From Ctenosaura bakeri (Eukaryota > Chordata > Lepidosauria > Squamata > Iguanidae): a stretch of DNA of 64,000 nucleotides. Within the stretch, counting starts at the first letter, position 1, and each line of letters starts with the position of its first letter. The stretch spans positions 1-64,000 of the forward strand of contig CAOLHI010000483.1 in NCBI GenBank assembly GCA_948474755.1, in the 5' to 3' direction. The translations under genes were made by a program, and so were the position numbers. Positions 53,195-63,560 of this stretch are shown piece after piece. The notes under the pieces were generated by a model. That model had not been told where the DNA came from. It did not search any database and saw nothing but the letters and a program-made list of their open reading frames with translations.

Positions 53195-53675
53195 CTCCTC
53201 CAGATTGGTCTAAAGAAGCATGAGTTCTTACAATAGACCTCCTTGAGTTGTGCTGGCTGTTGTTGCTTCTGTACCCACTTGTTCCATTCTTTTGGGGGCT
53301 GTATGTACCAGTTTCTTGGATCTGTACTAGGGCTCTTCCAAATTTGTTTGTTTGTTTTTTAATCTGAGGCCATGGTTTGATGAGATGGTCCTATGGTTTG
53401 AAGGGCAATTTTATCTTCTCTTTAAAAAAACCAACAACTTAGGCTTTGAGTGTTATATTGCAAAAGTGCCATTTTGCAGATGCACTATTAATGATAAATC
53501 AAATTTATTATTTTTTTAAAGAGAGAAAGAGAAAGACAAAGAGAGAGTTGTCTGAGAATTAAAAAGAAAGTCAAATAAGGATGGGAATAACATGTTGTGG
53601 CTGATGCTAGGAATTGCCAGAAAATACTGTGGGACAACAGAAACATTATTTTGGATATATATATATATTAAAACC
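53195..53675 (+). repeat. Unclassified repeat (family F), fullest copy
   Basis: It runs from CCAGATTGGTCTAAAGAAGC through TGTTCCATTCTTTTGGGGGC, ACTAGGGCTCTTCCAAATTT, CTATGGTTTGAAGGGCAATT and GCTAGGAATTGCCAGAAAAT to GGGACAACAGAAACATTATTTTGG. Other copies are at 15340 (split by a SINE), 18535 (second half) and 61235 (with a hAT scrap inside). An (AT)n lies at the end (53656-53669). No ORF. Confidence 0.7.
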
Positions 53676-54024
53676 TGTGAGAACTAGAGGAGCAAATACT
53701 GCAACCTTCAGACCCATTTGCTCATTTGGAAGAGCCTAAGTATGTTTCTTTATTTGTCCTATTTATATTCAGCTTTTGCTCCAATGAGCTCAAGATAGTA
53801 CACACAGTTCTCCTCCTCCCCACTTCATTCTCAAAACAACCGTTGTGGTAAGTCAGTCTGAAAGAGTGACTGGCTCAGACTTAGCTTCTGAATTTCATGG
53901 CAAGTGGAAACTTCAAGTTTCATCTTCCAGATCCCAGTCCAACCCACACTGTACATGGAAGGCCCCCTGTGAAGGTTGCCTTTCTGTAATTAATCCTGCA
54001 AACTGAAAGAATGTGTAAGCAGTC
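53676..54024. other. Single-copy sequence, no gene seen
   Basis: No repeat similarity or coding signal recognised. Confidence 0.4.
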
Positions 54025-54348
54025 CAGTGGTGTCACTAGAGTTGGTGTTACCCAGTGCAGTAACTCCTGATATCACCCCCATGGAGCCTTTTCTATCCAG
54101 GAGCTGGAATTCCAGGGGTCCTGGTCTACTGCCATGGGGACCCAACTTCTGGGCATCCCGATTTACCTGCCTGGCTCTGTGTGCATGAAGGCACTGGAGA
54201 TCTTGTCCAGTCATAAGAAAAAAGAGGGTGGTTATCCTACATGAAGCTGTATCAGCTCTTGGGAAGATGGGAAGAAAGAAGGGGCAGGCAGTCATTTTGG
54301 TGTCACCCCCTCTGAATACCTCCCACCTACCCCCTAGTGATGCCACTG
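54025..54348. mobile_element. hAT-like TIR element (family H)
   Basis: CAGTGGTGTCACTAG and CTAGTGATGCCACTG are 15-bp inverted ends (13/15 or better). Inner GTTACCC and GGTGTCACCCC also pair. The adjacent bases do not form a clean 8-bp duplication. No transposase. A minus-strand 126-codon ORF across it is incidental. Confidence 0.7.
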
Positions 54349-54727
54349 CTTGATCCATCAGTGGTGACACATTGGATCTTATCTCAGCAAACAGATTTGG
54401 GCAGATTGCAAACAGAACAAGCCAACACGGAACGTTCCCATTGCCTTACATTGTCTCAAACGCAGTGCTTTTCAGTGGAGTCAAACAAGAGCCATTAAGT
54501 GCTGAGTAATCTATTGACTGGAACTGACCACTTGGGATGCATTTTTACAATATGAAAATGCTTGCTTCCACTTGCTCCCAATCTGGCCTGGCATATTTCA
54601 AGGTGTTGGTTTTCACTATATAGCACTATCCAGAATGGTCTCTGGTACACAGGGGATGTGGGAAACAGAGGTCTATGGGAAAGGGATATAACTAAATATT
54701 CTGGAAGTGGATAGAGCTGGCTGGTTT
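54349..54727. other. Single-copy sequence, no gene seen
   Basis: No repeat similarity or coding signal recognised. Confidence 0.4.
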
Positions 54728-54997
54728 GAATCTTGGGGCTCTTTCACACCACATAGTTATGATTCCACTTTAACTGCCAAGGCTGCATCCTATAGAATCC
54801 AGGAATTTGTAGTTTGCAGGGGCACTAGAACTCTCTGGCTGAGAATTCTAAATGCCCCTCCCTAAACTGCAAACCTCAGGATTATGCAGGACAGAATCAT
54901 GACACTTACAATGGAATCATAGTGCTATAACTGTGCAGTTTAGGCAATAAATTATGCAATAGTGCAATAAAAGCTTGTGTAGTGTGAAAGGATGTCC
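54728..54997. mobile_element. Palindromic MITE (family A) with a small right-arm insertion
   Basis: GGGCTCTTTCACACCACATAG and TTGTGTAGTGTGAAAGGAT close the arms. About 35 extra bases (AGGCAATAAATTATGCAATAG) interrupt the right arm after CTGTGCAGTTT. Confidence 0.83.
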
Positions 54998-55104
54998 GAA
55001 ATAGAACATTTTGTTTCAGTTTGTACAGATCTGAAGAGTTCAGGGACTTGATACTTCCTTATGTGGGAGAAATGGAGTATATCTACTTTATATAATTATA
55101 GTAG

Positions 55105-55335
55105 ATTAATCTCAATTTACCTGCTATGGTGTCTGTGGAATCCTGAGGTCTGCAATTCAGTGAGGTCCTTAGAATTCTCTGCTAGAGGGCTCTGGTGAGG
55201 AAGGTAGTTCAGGGTATGTAGTAAAGCTCTCTAGCAGAGAGACTGAGTACTTCACAAACCTACACGTCCCAGGATTCCATAGAATGGAGATATAGTAGTT
55301 AAAGTGGAATCAAACTGCTCTAACAGTGTGATGCA
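55105..55335. mobile_element. Palindromic MITE (family A), diverged
   Basis: TGTCTGTGGAATCCTGAGG, AGAATTCTCTGCTAGAGGGC, CCCAGGATTCCATAGAATGG and TAGTTAAAGTGGAATCAAAC keep the family order. The outer ends are eroded. Confidence 0.72.
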
Positions 55336-55599
55336 GCTTCACTCATGCTAGAAGTATACACAATCATGCATTATTTAGCGACAATGGGAAAAGGAGAAGT
55401 TCTTTTTTTCCTTTTTGATCCCCCTTTGTTATCATTCTTGAAAATGAGATCCTCTACTATAATTGAGGAGTGGGAGATTTAGGGCACAGAGAGAGATATA
55501 GGATACAAAATATAATTAAATTATGGAAATCACTTCATTGCCAGAGACTTTGTTAACTGAGGTATGTTTCTACACATACAAAGGCAATTCTCTTGCTCT
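55336..55599. other. Single-copy sequence
   Basis: No repeat similarity or coding signal recognised. Confidence 0.4.
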
Positions 55600-56890
55600 G
55601 GGATTCCCTTCTCCCTGCTTGGATCTTCTAGAGCAGTGGTTCTCAACCTGTGGGTCGCGACCCCTTTGGGGGTCAAATGAGCCTTTCACAGGGGTCGCCT
55701 AAGACCATCGGAAAATACATATTTCCGATGGTCTTAGGCTCCATTCCCTCCTCCGTGGTGGTGCGCAAGTGCAAGCCACGCACTCGCGTCCTCCTGCCCC
55801 CTTCAGCAGGAGCGCGTGCAGCCACAGCGTCACCACAGCAGGAGTGGTGGTGCGCAAGCATGAGCCATGCGCTCGCGTCCTCCTGCCCCCTGTTCAGAAG
55901 GGACTGAAATTGCTCCCCTTCTCCGCTACCGGGAGAACCTCCCGTCTGACGGGTCAGCTTGGGGGGCAGTGGCAGAACGGAGGGCAGGCCCCCTCCTTGC
56001 CACGGCCCCTGGCCCACTCGCCACAGAGGGGGGTGCTGTGGAAGGGCCAGGGGGCCGCAAGGCAGCGCTTTTCCGGGGGGGGCGAGCTGCGCCCAGAGCA
56101 AAAGACAAAGGCGCTGGGATTCCACCCCCCCCGCCAGGGTCGACACTCTGGAAACTTTTCCCACACTGCCCCCCCAGTGGAAACGAGAGCGAAGCAGAAG
56201 CAGAGCCCGGGGGGGCTCGGAGTTTTTTCCTGGGGGAGACGCGAGCTCCTCTTTCCCTCCCTGTCCACCCCCCCCGTTCCTGGCCAGCGAGGCGGCCTTT
56301 GCGGTGGGGGGTGAGGCATTGTAAATAATAAATAAATAATTTTATGGTTGGGGGTCACCACAACATTAGGAACTGTATTAAAGGGTCACGGCATCAGGAA
56401 AGTTGAGAACCACTGTTCTAGAGGCCACTTGATACCTTATCCTAAAATGTAAGTTTCACTTTTCTTATGATTTTCCATTTTTGTGGCCAAACCTATAGAT
56501 CTGTGCTTTTTAAAACATGTTTGAGATAGCGGTGAGGCAGGCTTGTCTGCTCTCCTCTTGTCTTTCTGTTCCACTCTTCAAGCATGCTCAGTAACGGATT
56601 TTAGTCTTTGTTTGTTGTAAGCCAAGGCAGGTGGCTACAGCTGGATTAGTTAGAGGAGAATCCCATTCTTTCTGCTCTCAAGTTTTGTTTATTGCATTGT
56701 CTGTTGAAGACAAGCTATTACAACGCACCACAGAAAGTCTGTGTTTTTCCTTCACCATCCTCCCCGTGCCAATACTAGACAGCTGGACTTTCAACTAGAC
56801 AGAGGACAAAGAGGAAAGGGGATGAGGGATGAGATGGGAGTAAAAAGCCTTTGTGAAAAGGAGCTTCACTGTCAGAGGTTTTGTTAAGTG
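55600..56890 (+). repeat. Unclassified repeat (family G), copy 3, split by SPIN
   Basis: CCCTTCTCCCTGCTTGGATC precedes SPIN and AGAGGCCACTTGATACC follows. Then TTTTCTTATGATTTTCCATT, TGTGGCCAAACCTATAGATC, GCAGGTGGCTACAGCTGGAT, CTCAAGTTTTGTTTATTGC and AAAGGAGCTTCACTGTCAGAGG match copies 1 and 2 at 30-31 kb. Confidence 0.75.
55634..56415 (+). mobile_element. SPIN-like hAT transposon, GC-rich non-autonomous form
   Basis: The 782-bp element starts CAGTGGTTCTCAACCTGTGG, with GTCGCGACCCCTTTGGGGG, and ends AAAGTTGAGAACCACTG. It has a perfect 8-bp duplication TTCTAGAG (55626-55633, 56416-56423). A perfect 40-bp hairpin CCTAAGACCATCGG...CCGATGGTCTTAGG (55699-55738) and GGTTGGGGGTCACCACAACA at the right are SPIN signatures. 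Two GGTGGTGCGCAAG...CGTCCTCCTGCCCC units (about 55756 and 55847) precede a GC-rich body matching the inverted 17.2-17.65 kb element. No transposase. Confidence 0.96.
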
Positions 56891-56899
56891 AGGTGTCCC

Positions 56900-58349
56900 T
56901 GGATTGCTTCCAGTGTCAAAGGCAATGGCCTCTCAATACTAGTTGCCAGGGAGTGAAAACAGTAGAGAGATTTTTTGCTCTTGTCACTGTGGGGTGCCAC
57001 AGGGTTCTGTCCTGGGCCCAGTGCTATTCAACATCTCCATCAATGACTTGGATGAAGGAATAGAGGGCATGCTGATCAAATTTGCAGATGATACCAAATT
57101 GGGAGGGGCTGCTAATATGCCAGAGGACAGGATCAAAATTCAAAAATGTTGGGAATTAAAGAGTTTCCCAGGGTGTCAGCCCTATTGGGAAATTCTATGG
57201 AAACGAAAACTGTAAGCATTCAGCCTCCTTTTGGCAGAGCAGCAGAAAAAGCATGCCCAAATTTGTATGTGTGGCTTTTCTTATCTGAAACTGACTGAAG
57301 GAACAAAACAAATGCAAGCAGTTTCAGGTTACAAATTTAGAAAAGTTCACTAATAGCTTTGACATTTACATATGTATTGGGGAACCAACATCCTAACTAG
57401 CTAATGAATAGTAATAGCTTCGTTGTTAACTCACCATCTTCTGATGGAGATGCAAAGCATGGAGGAGGAAGAGGAAGCAAAAAATGGAGGAGAAGAGAGA
57501 CAAAGGATCTGAGAAGGGGTCTCTGCTGGAATTTTTCCAACAAAAATGAACTTAACAGATTGGAGAGCTGGGCCAAAGCTAACAAAATGAATTTCAACAG
57601 AGAGAAATTTAAGGTCCTACACTTTGGCAGAAAAAATGGAATGCACAAATATAGGATGAGGGTCACGTGGATGGATAACAGCACATGTGAAAGGGATCTA
57701 GGAGTCTTGGTAGACCACAAGCTGAACATGAGTCAGCAGTGTGATGCAGCAGCCAAGAAAACCAATACAATTCTTGGTTGCATCAATAGGAGTATGGTGC
57801 CTAGATCAAGGGAGGTAATGGTACCACTCTATTCTGCTTTGATTAGACCTCATCTGGAATACTGAGTCCAGTTCTGGGCACCTCATTTCAAGCAGGATAT
57901 TGACAAGCTGGAACATGTCCAGAGGAGGGTGACCAAAATTGTGAAGGATCTGGAAGCCATGCCCTATGAGGAGCAGCTTAGGGAACTAGGTATGTTTTAG
58001 TCTGCAGAAGAGAAGGTTAAGAGGGGACATGATAGCCGTGTTTAAATATTTGAAGGGATGTCAGGTCAAGGAGGGAGAGGGCTTGTTTTCCGCTGCTCTA
58101 GAGACTAGGACAAGGAGCTATGGATTCAAACTATAGGAAATGAGATTTCACCTGAACCTCAGGAAGAACTTCCTGATGGTCAGACCTGTCTGGCAGTGGA
58201 CGATGCTGCGAGTGTGGTAGAGTCTCCTTCTTTGGAGGTTTTTAAACAGAGGCTGGATGGCCATCTGTTGGGAGTGCTTTGACGTGGGTTCCTACATAAC
58301 AGGGGGTTGGACTGGGTGGTCCCTGTAGTGTCTTCACCTCTATGATTCT
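56900..58349 (+). mobile_element. CR1 LINE, 3' part, split by a solo LTR
   Basis: The pieces are about 56900-57146 and 57548-58349. The first encodes [20 protein letters not shown] and [12 protein letters not shown], the RT palm with an FADD form of the catalytic box. The second encodes LNRLESWAKANKMNFNREKF, ERDLGVLVDHKLNMSQQCDA, NTILGCINRSMVPRSREVMV and the later KYLKGC and LRKNFLM blocks with frameshifts. It ends near TATGATTCTAGGATT. Dead, 5'-truncated. Confidence 0.93.
57147..57542 (-). mobile_element. Solo LTR (family LTR-5), internally deleted, inside CR1
   Basis: TGTTGGGAATTAAAG opens and ATTTTTCCAACA closes it. The flanks are AAAAA and AAAAT (4/5). Compared with 16463-17057, about 200 bp are missing between GAAGGGGTCTC and TGCTGGAATTTTT, the part that holds the TATA box in the 38-kb copy. 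Confidence 0.9.
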
Positions 58350-60405
58350 AGGATTTTATGAGTGGCCTCTGAGTAGCCCCGTGGAAACAGAATTCTGGTC
58401 AAGCTAGGCCTTTGTTCTGATCCTCTACTGTTCTACTTACACTGTTAATATGCTTAAGAGCCACCACACACACAGAGGCAAGCAGCAAAGAGGGCGGTAT
58501 AATTTATTTTGGCAAGCAAAAGGGCTCTTTGTTTCTCATCTCTGCAATGGTAGGTCTTCCAAATGAGAGGGAGAGTGTTTGGCCAACTCTTAACTTACTG
58601 TAAAGCTCGTGGCACAAATGGAATTGCCATTAGACGAGAGTCTCCCTCTCTCCAAGCAGAGGGCCAGCCAGCACAGTGAGTGAAGCAAGTAATAAATATA
58701 ACATGAACAGCAGCGCAAACGCCATTGATCTGAAAACATCCCTGCTCGCCAAGTTCATTTGTGCTTTTTAATGGATCCGTTTTTCTCCTGCAGCTGTCTG
58801 AGGGCTCAGAGAGAATGAGAGAGGCAGAGAGGGAGGGAGGGCCCCCTTTAATAATTAGTTTTTAGAGCGTGTGGCTATTTGGAGAGAATTGCAGGTGGGA
58901 CAGGAAAAGTCATTGTTTACTTGGCAAATGAACTTGATGGCTAAATAGCTTCTGTACTCTAGATTGTCACCTGGGATTGAAAGAGAGAGGAGAGAGAGAG
59001 ACTAAATATGATGTGGAAGTGTTGTGCCAAGGGACAATCCTGAGTGGCATTTAGTCCCTGAGATAGTGGCTTTTTAAAAGGAGTCTCTGCCAGGAAGATT
59101 CTTTTAAATATCCACTGACTTAATGCCTAAATGCCATTCAGCACTGGGTCTACTGAGACCAGACCTATGAAGAGACTCTTTAGTTTCTATGGTTTCCCTT
59201 GGAGGATTTGCTGAGCAGAGCACAGTCCTGGAAACTGGTTTTAAGTAGGGCTTAAACCAGATCTGGCTGATTCAGACTGATCTACATCAGATTTAAAACA
59301 AGGTTGGATCTGTCCTAACTCAGTCCAAATCAGTTTGGATCAGTTTGGACTGTAAGAGAAGGCAGAACAATGTACCGTATCTCTACGATTTTGCAAATTT
59401 AGGGTTGGCATATTCCACTTCTTCAGACATCTAATCTGCATATTATTATTATATTCTGCTCTAATTTGCATTCCAGTTATGAAAATTAGACAGATTAATG
59501 GTTATGCTTTTTATCTCACACAATGTTCTAAACTTCATATCATTTTTTAGTTACAATGTGAGATTTAATTTTTAAAGTGGTAGACATGAAGCACAGAGAC
59601 TCAAATTAGAATCTTTCTTGATCATGGAATTAACCATGTGGCTATGGGGCACCACAACCTCTCAACAAACCTATTTTACAATCTTGCTGTGGGGATTAAA
59701 AGGAATATGGAAGCCATATGAAGAGAACACTTGCAGTGCAGTCCAAATAATATTAGCATTGTACACATACAGACGCTTCCAGTGGTATTCTCATAAGATT
59801 ACTAGTTTTTGATATCAGTTTTTCAACGACAGCAAAAAGGAACAGGTGCATGAAAATACCACAGAAAGCCCATGAGAGTAACTGTCATCTGATTCACAGG
59901 GGAACATGCCGAGAGGGAGAAAAAACAAATAGCAAGGGAAAAAGGGAAAAAACATGATTTCTTTCAGAGATAAAGAATAACAATCTTGTTGTAAGCAGAA
60001 GTCCTTCAAGTCACTTCCATCTATTTGACAGTTCATCAAAATGTACATGCTCAGCAGCTCATGCTCCCACCCAATTATTGTTTATTAATGCCAAAGTAAT
60101 GATATTTATACTTTTATTTATATTTAATGATATTTATACTTTTAACATTTCCATTTCCTTTCACACACTAGTTACATCCTCCCACCCCAATCATGTGTAT
60201 AAATATCTGCCAGCTGAGGCATTTCTTTATTCCTCTGATTATATGGGCTGCAGTCCTCAAAAGCTTACGGCAAATAAAACTTGTTATTTTTAACGGTAAG
60301 GATAAGGATGGATATGAGATCCTAGGGTTTTTTTTTAATTTTGTTTTGCTTTGCTTTGATGCAAAACGCTATGACTGACATGAAAAGTTTAAAAGGTATT
60401 CCTTT
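58350..60405. other. Single-copy block; candidate conserved element at about 58590-58960
   Basis: 2 kb with no repeat similarity except GA-rich patches (58815-58845, 58980-59000). The 58590-58960 part (AACGCCATTGATCTG, TTTAATGGATCCG, CCCTTTAATAATTAGTTTTTAG) looks like constrained non-coding sequence. A small local duplication ATGATATTTATACTTTTA occurs at 60101 and 60127. No exon is recognised. Confidence 0.35.
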
Positions 60406-60413
60406 GTTGTAAG

Positions 60414-60804
60414 CAGAAGTGTATCTAGGGTGGGATAACTGGGGCTCATGCCTGGGGCGCCAATGCCAAGGGGGTGCAAAAAAGCTGACATCCCCCCTCT
60501 CGTCTAGACCTGGCCCGTTGCCGCCCCCTGCCCCTGCCCCTGCCCCTGTTCCTGGTCCAGTGAGGGGGCAGTGGCAGAAGCAGCCTTTCCACCTGCCCCA
60601 CCTGCTGCTGCCCCCTGCCCCCGCTGGGGTCCTTTCTGCCCATCTGCTGTCCCCCCCACCGCTGCCTCCCCACTGCTGCCCACTGTCACCTCTCCTGCCC
60701 CTGCTGGGGTCCTTCCTGGACCGGTGTGGTGGCGGCGGCAGCAACACCTAGGGGACGCAACCTCCATGCTTGCTCTAGACCCTGTTGAGCCTAATATACC
60801 ACTG
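60414..60804. mobile_element. GC-rich hAT MITE with perfect 8-bp duplication
   Basis: The ends CAGAAGTGTATCTAGG and CCTAATATACCACTG are inverted relatives of CAGTGGCRTATCTAGG. GTTGTAAG flanks it exactly at 60406-60413 and 60805-60812. The inside is C-rich, with (TGCCCC)n at about 60520-60550 and repeated CCTGCCCCYGCTGGGGTCCTT blocks at about 60612 and 60695. Open frames on both strands follow from composition. The end type matches 20510-20673. Confidence 0.87.
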
Positions 60805-60812
60805 GTTGTAAG

Positions 60813-61001
60813 GGGGGGGGAATGAGCATGCTCTCCTTGTTTTCTCATAGTGTATCCTTTATTTCCTTCTTTCATACCACCACGCTTACTTCCCACCTGC
60901 CTGAAATCCCAGATGTGTTTGTTTCTTGCACAACTATTTTACAGAAGAGTGCCTCCATATTTTGTCCCATATCTTGGCTTCTACAAGTACTAGAGATTAC
61001 T
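60813..61001. other. Single-copy sequence
   Basis: A G-run at 60812-60820. Nothing else recognised. Confidence 0.4.
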
Positions 61002-61068
61002 GGAAGGAAGGAAGGAAGGAAGGAAGGAAGGAAGGAAGGAAGGAAGGAAGGAAGGAAGGAAGGAAGGG
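61002..61068. repeat. (GGAA)n microsatellite
   Basis: About 16 units, ending in GGGAGGGATGGATG. Confidence 0.97.
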
Positions 61069-61234
61069 AGGGATGGATGTGGCCCGAAGGGGGGATCCAA
61101 ATGGACACCAGGTAGCACACAAGGCTATTTGAGCAATATAGCATTCCTATGTAAAACTATGACATATAAAAGGAAAATGGCAGAGTGGGAAGAAGAGGAG
61201 CTGGCTGTGACTGCTCAGTGGTAGATCTGGGTTC

Positions 61235-61665
61235 TTCCAGACTGATCTAAATGAGTGTGAGCTCACGTGATATAGCCCCTTGTGTTTTGCTGGGTTTTCT
61301 TGTCACCTCCACATCTAGTTATCCTATTCTTTTTGAAGACTGTTTGTACTAATCTCTTGGATGTGCATTCAACCTTCTTCTAAAGGTCTAGATACCAACA
61401 AACCCCCTTTGAGGGCTCCATCCCCCCCCAGGGGTCTGTGGAGCCCAGGTTAAGAACCACTGCTATAGTGTCTTTTCAGCTACACACTATAGCACTAATA
61501 CTCCTCGCTCAACAAATAAGAGAGAAAAGGAAACATTTTTTTATTCTAATACATCTTGGAATTAAAAGGAAACCCACTTGAGGATGGGAATTAAATGCTG
61601 CAGCTAGTGCTAGGAACGGCCAGAAAATGGTCCAGGACAACAGAAAAATCATTTGGACTTTTTTT
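61235..61665 (+). repeat. Unclassified repeat (family F), with a hAT scrap inside
   Basis: CCAGACTGATCTAAATGAGTG, TTATCCTATTCTTTTTGAAG, then the hAT scrap, then GAATTAAATGCTGCAGCTAG, TAGGAACGGCCAGAAAATGG and GGACAACAGAAAAATCATTTGG align in order with 53195-53675. Confidence 0.65.
61395..61468 (-). mobile_element. hAT end fragment
   Basis: The minus strand reads CAGTGGTTCTTAACCTGGGC, then GAGCCCTCAAAGGGGGTTTG, matching the left end of 50329-50959. Only ~70 bp remain. Confidence 0.75.
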
Positions 61666-62786
61666 TAAGAACAGCAATCAATCAATCAATATAGCAAAGC
61701 TTCGGACACACTTTCCCTTTGGCAGAGCCCTTTGCTTACTAATTCAAAGGAAAAATCTCAACAGCACTGTTCAATACCAGTGCTTGTGGACAGGGATAGT
61801 CTTTTTTTGGCTTTCTTACTAGTTGTCTATTACCAAGGAAGAACATTCTTGAATGCTTTGTTAGACGTTGACAGTAGTTTTGTGTTTACTTCTGCTTGTG
61901 TCTTCTTTTGTTCATCCTACTAGAAGCAACTTTTCATCCTCCTTTCTAAATTTTTTCCAGTCCAGTCCCATACTTCCTTATTCTATATTTGTTGTTAAAC
62001 TGAATGAGTTTCCCTGTTGGTCTGAATGTTATTTCTAGTGATGGTATTATTAGACAGTGGCACGTCCTTTATTTCTCCCCTCCTGCACTCCTTAAATTTT
62101 GCTTTAGTATATTTTTGTTAGGTTTGGATTTGATTTTAATTTGTCTTGTTTAGTGTGTTTGTTCCCTTTGCATCTGTATGTGTGGGTTGGTTTTACACAC
62201 AGAGAGAAAGTCTTAATGCACAAGCAGCCCATATACATCATATAGCATACTGGGGGAAAAATCTGTAAGCAAATTTTAAATGCATCCGATAAATTTAAAC
62301 TTGGACCTACATTCTGCAATTTATCAGGCCTGAGTCCCTCTGAAGAGACTTTCATGTACCAAAATTTCATGCTCAGTTGTGAAAAAACAAAATTGTTGTG
62401 ACCATTTACAGGGAAATGTTAAAGGTGGCTGACACAGAAATTCCTAGACTTATTTTTCTGCAATTTGGCAGAGTTAATCCCTCCTAAAGAGGCTACTGTG
62501 CCACTAGAGTTCAAGGAACAGATTCAGGGATTAGCTTCTCTTGCATAGATAGGCCTTTCATCCTGACACTTCATATCTCATCTTAAAAATTACACACCAT
62601 CTGAAGCTTGTCGAAGGCTCTGGGGCTTAGATAATCTGATTTCTATTACCTGCCCTGGTCCTGCAGTTGATCTCCAGGACAGACTAAGGACTGAAAGATC
62701 TGCCAGTTTTTACTTTCTCCCAGATTCATATTTTTTGTTTTTTACTCATCATATTCTTTCATGAAGAATCTGAACATGTTTACTAG
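61666..62786. other. Single-copy sequence, no gene seen
   Basis: A short (AATC)n at 61677-61690. No repeat similarity or coding signal. Confidence 0.4.
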
Positions 62787-62788
62787 TA

Positions 62789-62880
62789 CAGTCAGCCCTC
62801 CACATTCACTGGAGTGAGGGGCATTGGACCCCCACAGGAGTGGAAAAACTGGAAATATCAAATTGTACATGTGTGTCTGT
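62789..62880 (+). mobile_element. Tigger-type terminal fragment
   Basis: TACAGTCAGCCCTCCACATTC follows a TA, then GGGGCATTGGACCCCCACAG and AAAACTGGAAATATC. This is the outer part of a pogo/Tigger-like end of a different subfamily from the 43-46 kb elements. Confidence 0.65.
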
Positions 62881-62920
62881 GGGAAGCTGGGGAATACCTG
62901 AGATTAGCATCTATCCTATT

Positions 62921-63322
62921 GTTGCTGTTGCGTAGTTTCAACTTATTTCCAACTTATGGTGACCCTAAAGTAATCTGAACAAGCATGGTATAGTGGTTTC
63001 AGCATTGGATGATGCCTCTGGAGACCAGGGGTTCAATTGCTTGCTCAGCCATGGAAATCCACTGGGTGACCGGGGGCATGTTACATACTTTCAGCCCCAA
63101 TAAACCCTGGGATAGTTTTGCCTTAGAGTTGCCATAAGTTGGAAAGGACCTGAAGGAACAAACAACAACAACAAGGTGAATCTATTATGAGGTTTTCTGG
63201 GGCTGAAAGTGTGTGACATGGCCAAGATCACCCAGTGGGTTTCTGTGGTCAAGCAGGGAATTGAACCCTGGGCTCCAGGGTTGTATTCCAATGTTCAAAC
63301 TACTATACTATGCTGGTTCTTG
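62921..63322 (-). mobile_element. tRNA-derived SINE, minus strand, split by another SINE
   Basis: The pieces are 62921-62976 (GTTGCTGTTGCGTAGTTTCA, TTATGGTGACCCTAAAG) and about 63175-63322 (TCTATTATGAGGTTTTCTGG, TCACCCAGTGGGTTTCTGTG, ATTGAACCCTGGGCTCCAGG). The head has box A as CTATACTATGCTGG on the plus strand. Confidence 0.9.
62977..63174 (+). mobile_element. tRNA-derived SINE inserted in the previous SINE
   Basis: AGCATGGTATAGTGGTTTCA, CAGCCATGGAAATCCACTGG, GCCATAAGTTGGAAAGGACC and a (CAA)n end. The flanks AAAGTAATCT and AAGGTGAATCT are similar and may be the diverged target duplication. Confidence 0.92.
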
Positions 63323-63429
63323 GCATCTACTGTACCTGCACTTTTATCTTCACAGCAATTCCACGAGTCCCTGTGATTGCTGGCTGCTCTCATGTCAGTA
63401 GGATGGTGAATATGTTCCAGGTCTTACTT

Positions 63430-63560
63430 CAAAGTTTAAGAGAGCCATCTGAGGTTTTGAGCCTAGTTTAAGAATACAGTTCAGTACCTTGGAAAGCTCT
63501 GTTAAAGCTCAGACTAAAGCCTTGGATAGATTCACCACTCCACTGACATGGAGGCCACCA
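63430..63560 (+). repeat. Unclassified repeat family E, copy 4
   Basis: CAGTTCAGTACCTTGGAAAG, CTGTTAAAGCTCAGACTAAA and ATTCACCACTCCACTGACAT, TGGAGGCCACC. The clearest copy, and the one that best shows the family's right part. Confidence 0.65.

Noticed and set aside
54017..54356. An 8-bp duplication for the TIR element at 54025-54348
   Set aside because: The flanks AAGCAGTC and CTTGATCC do not match, so the hAT label rests on the ends alone.
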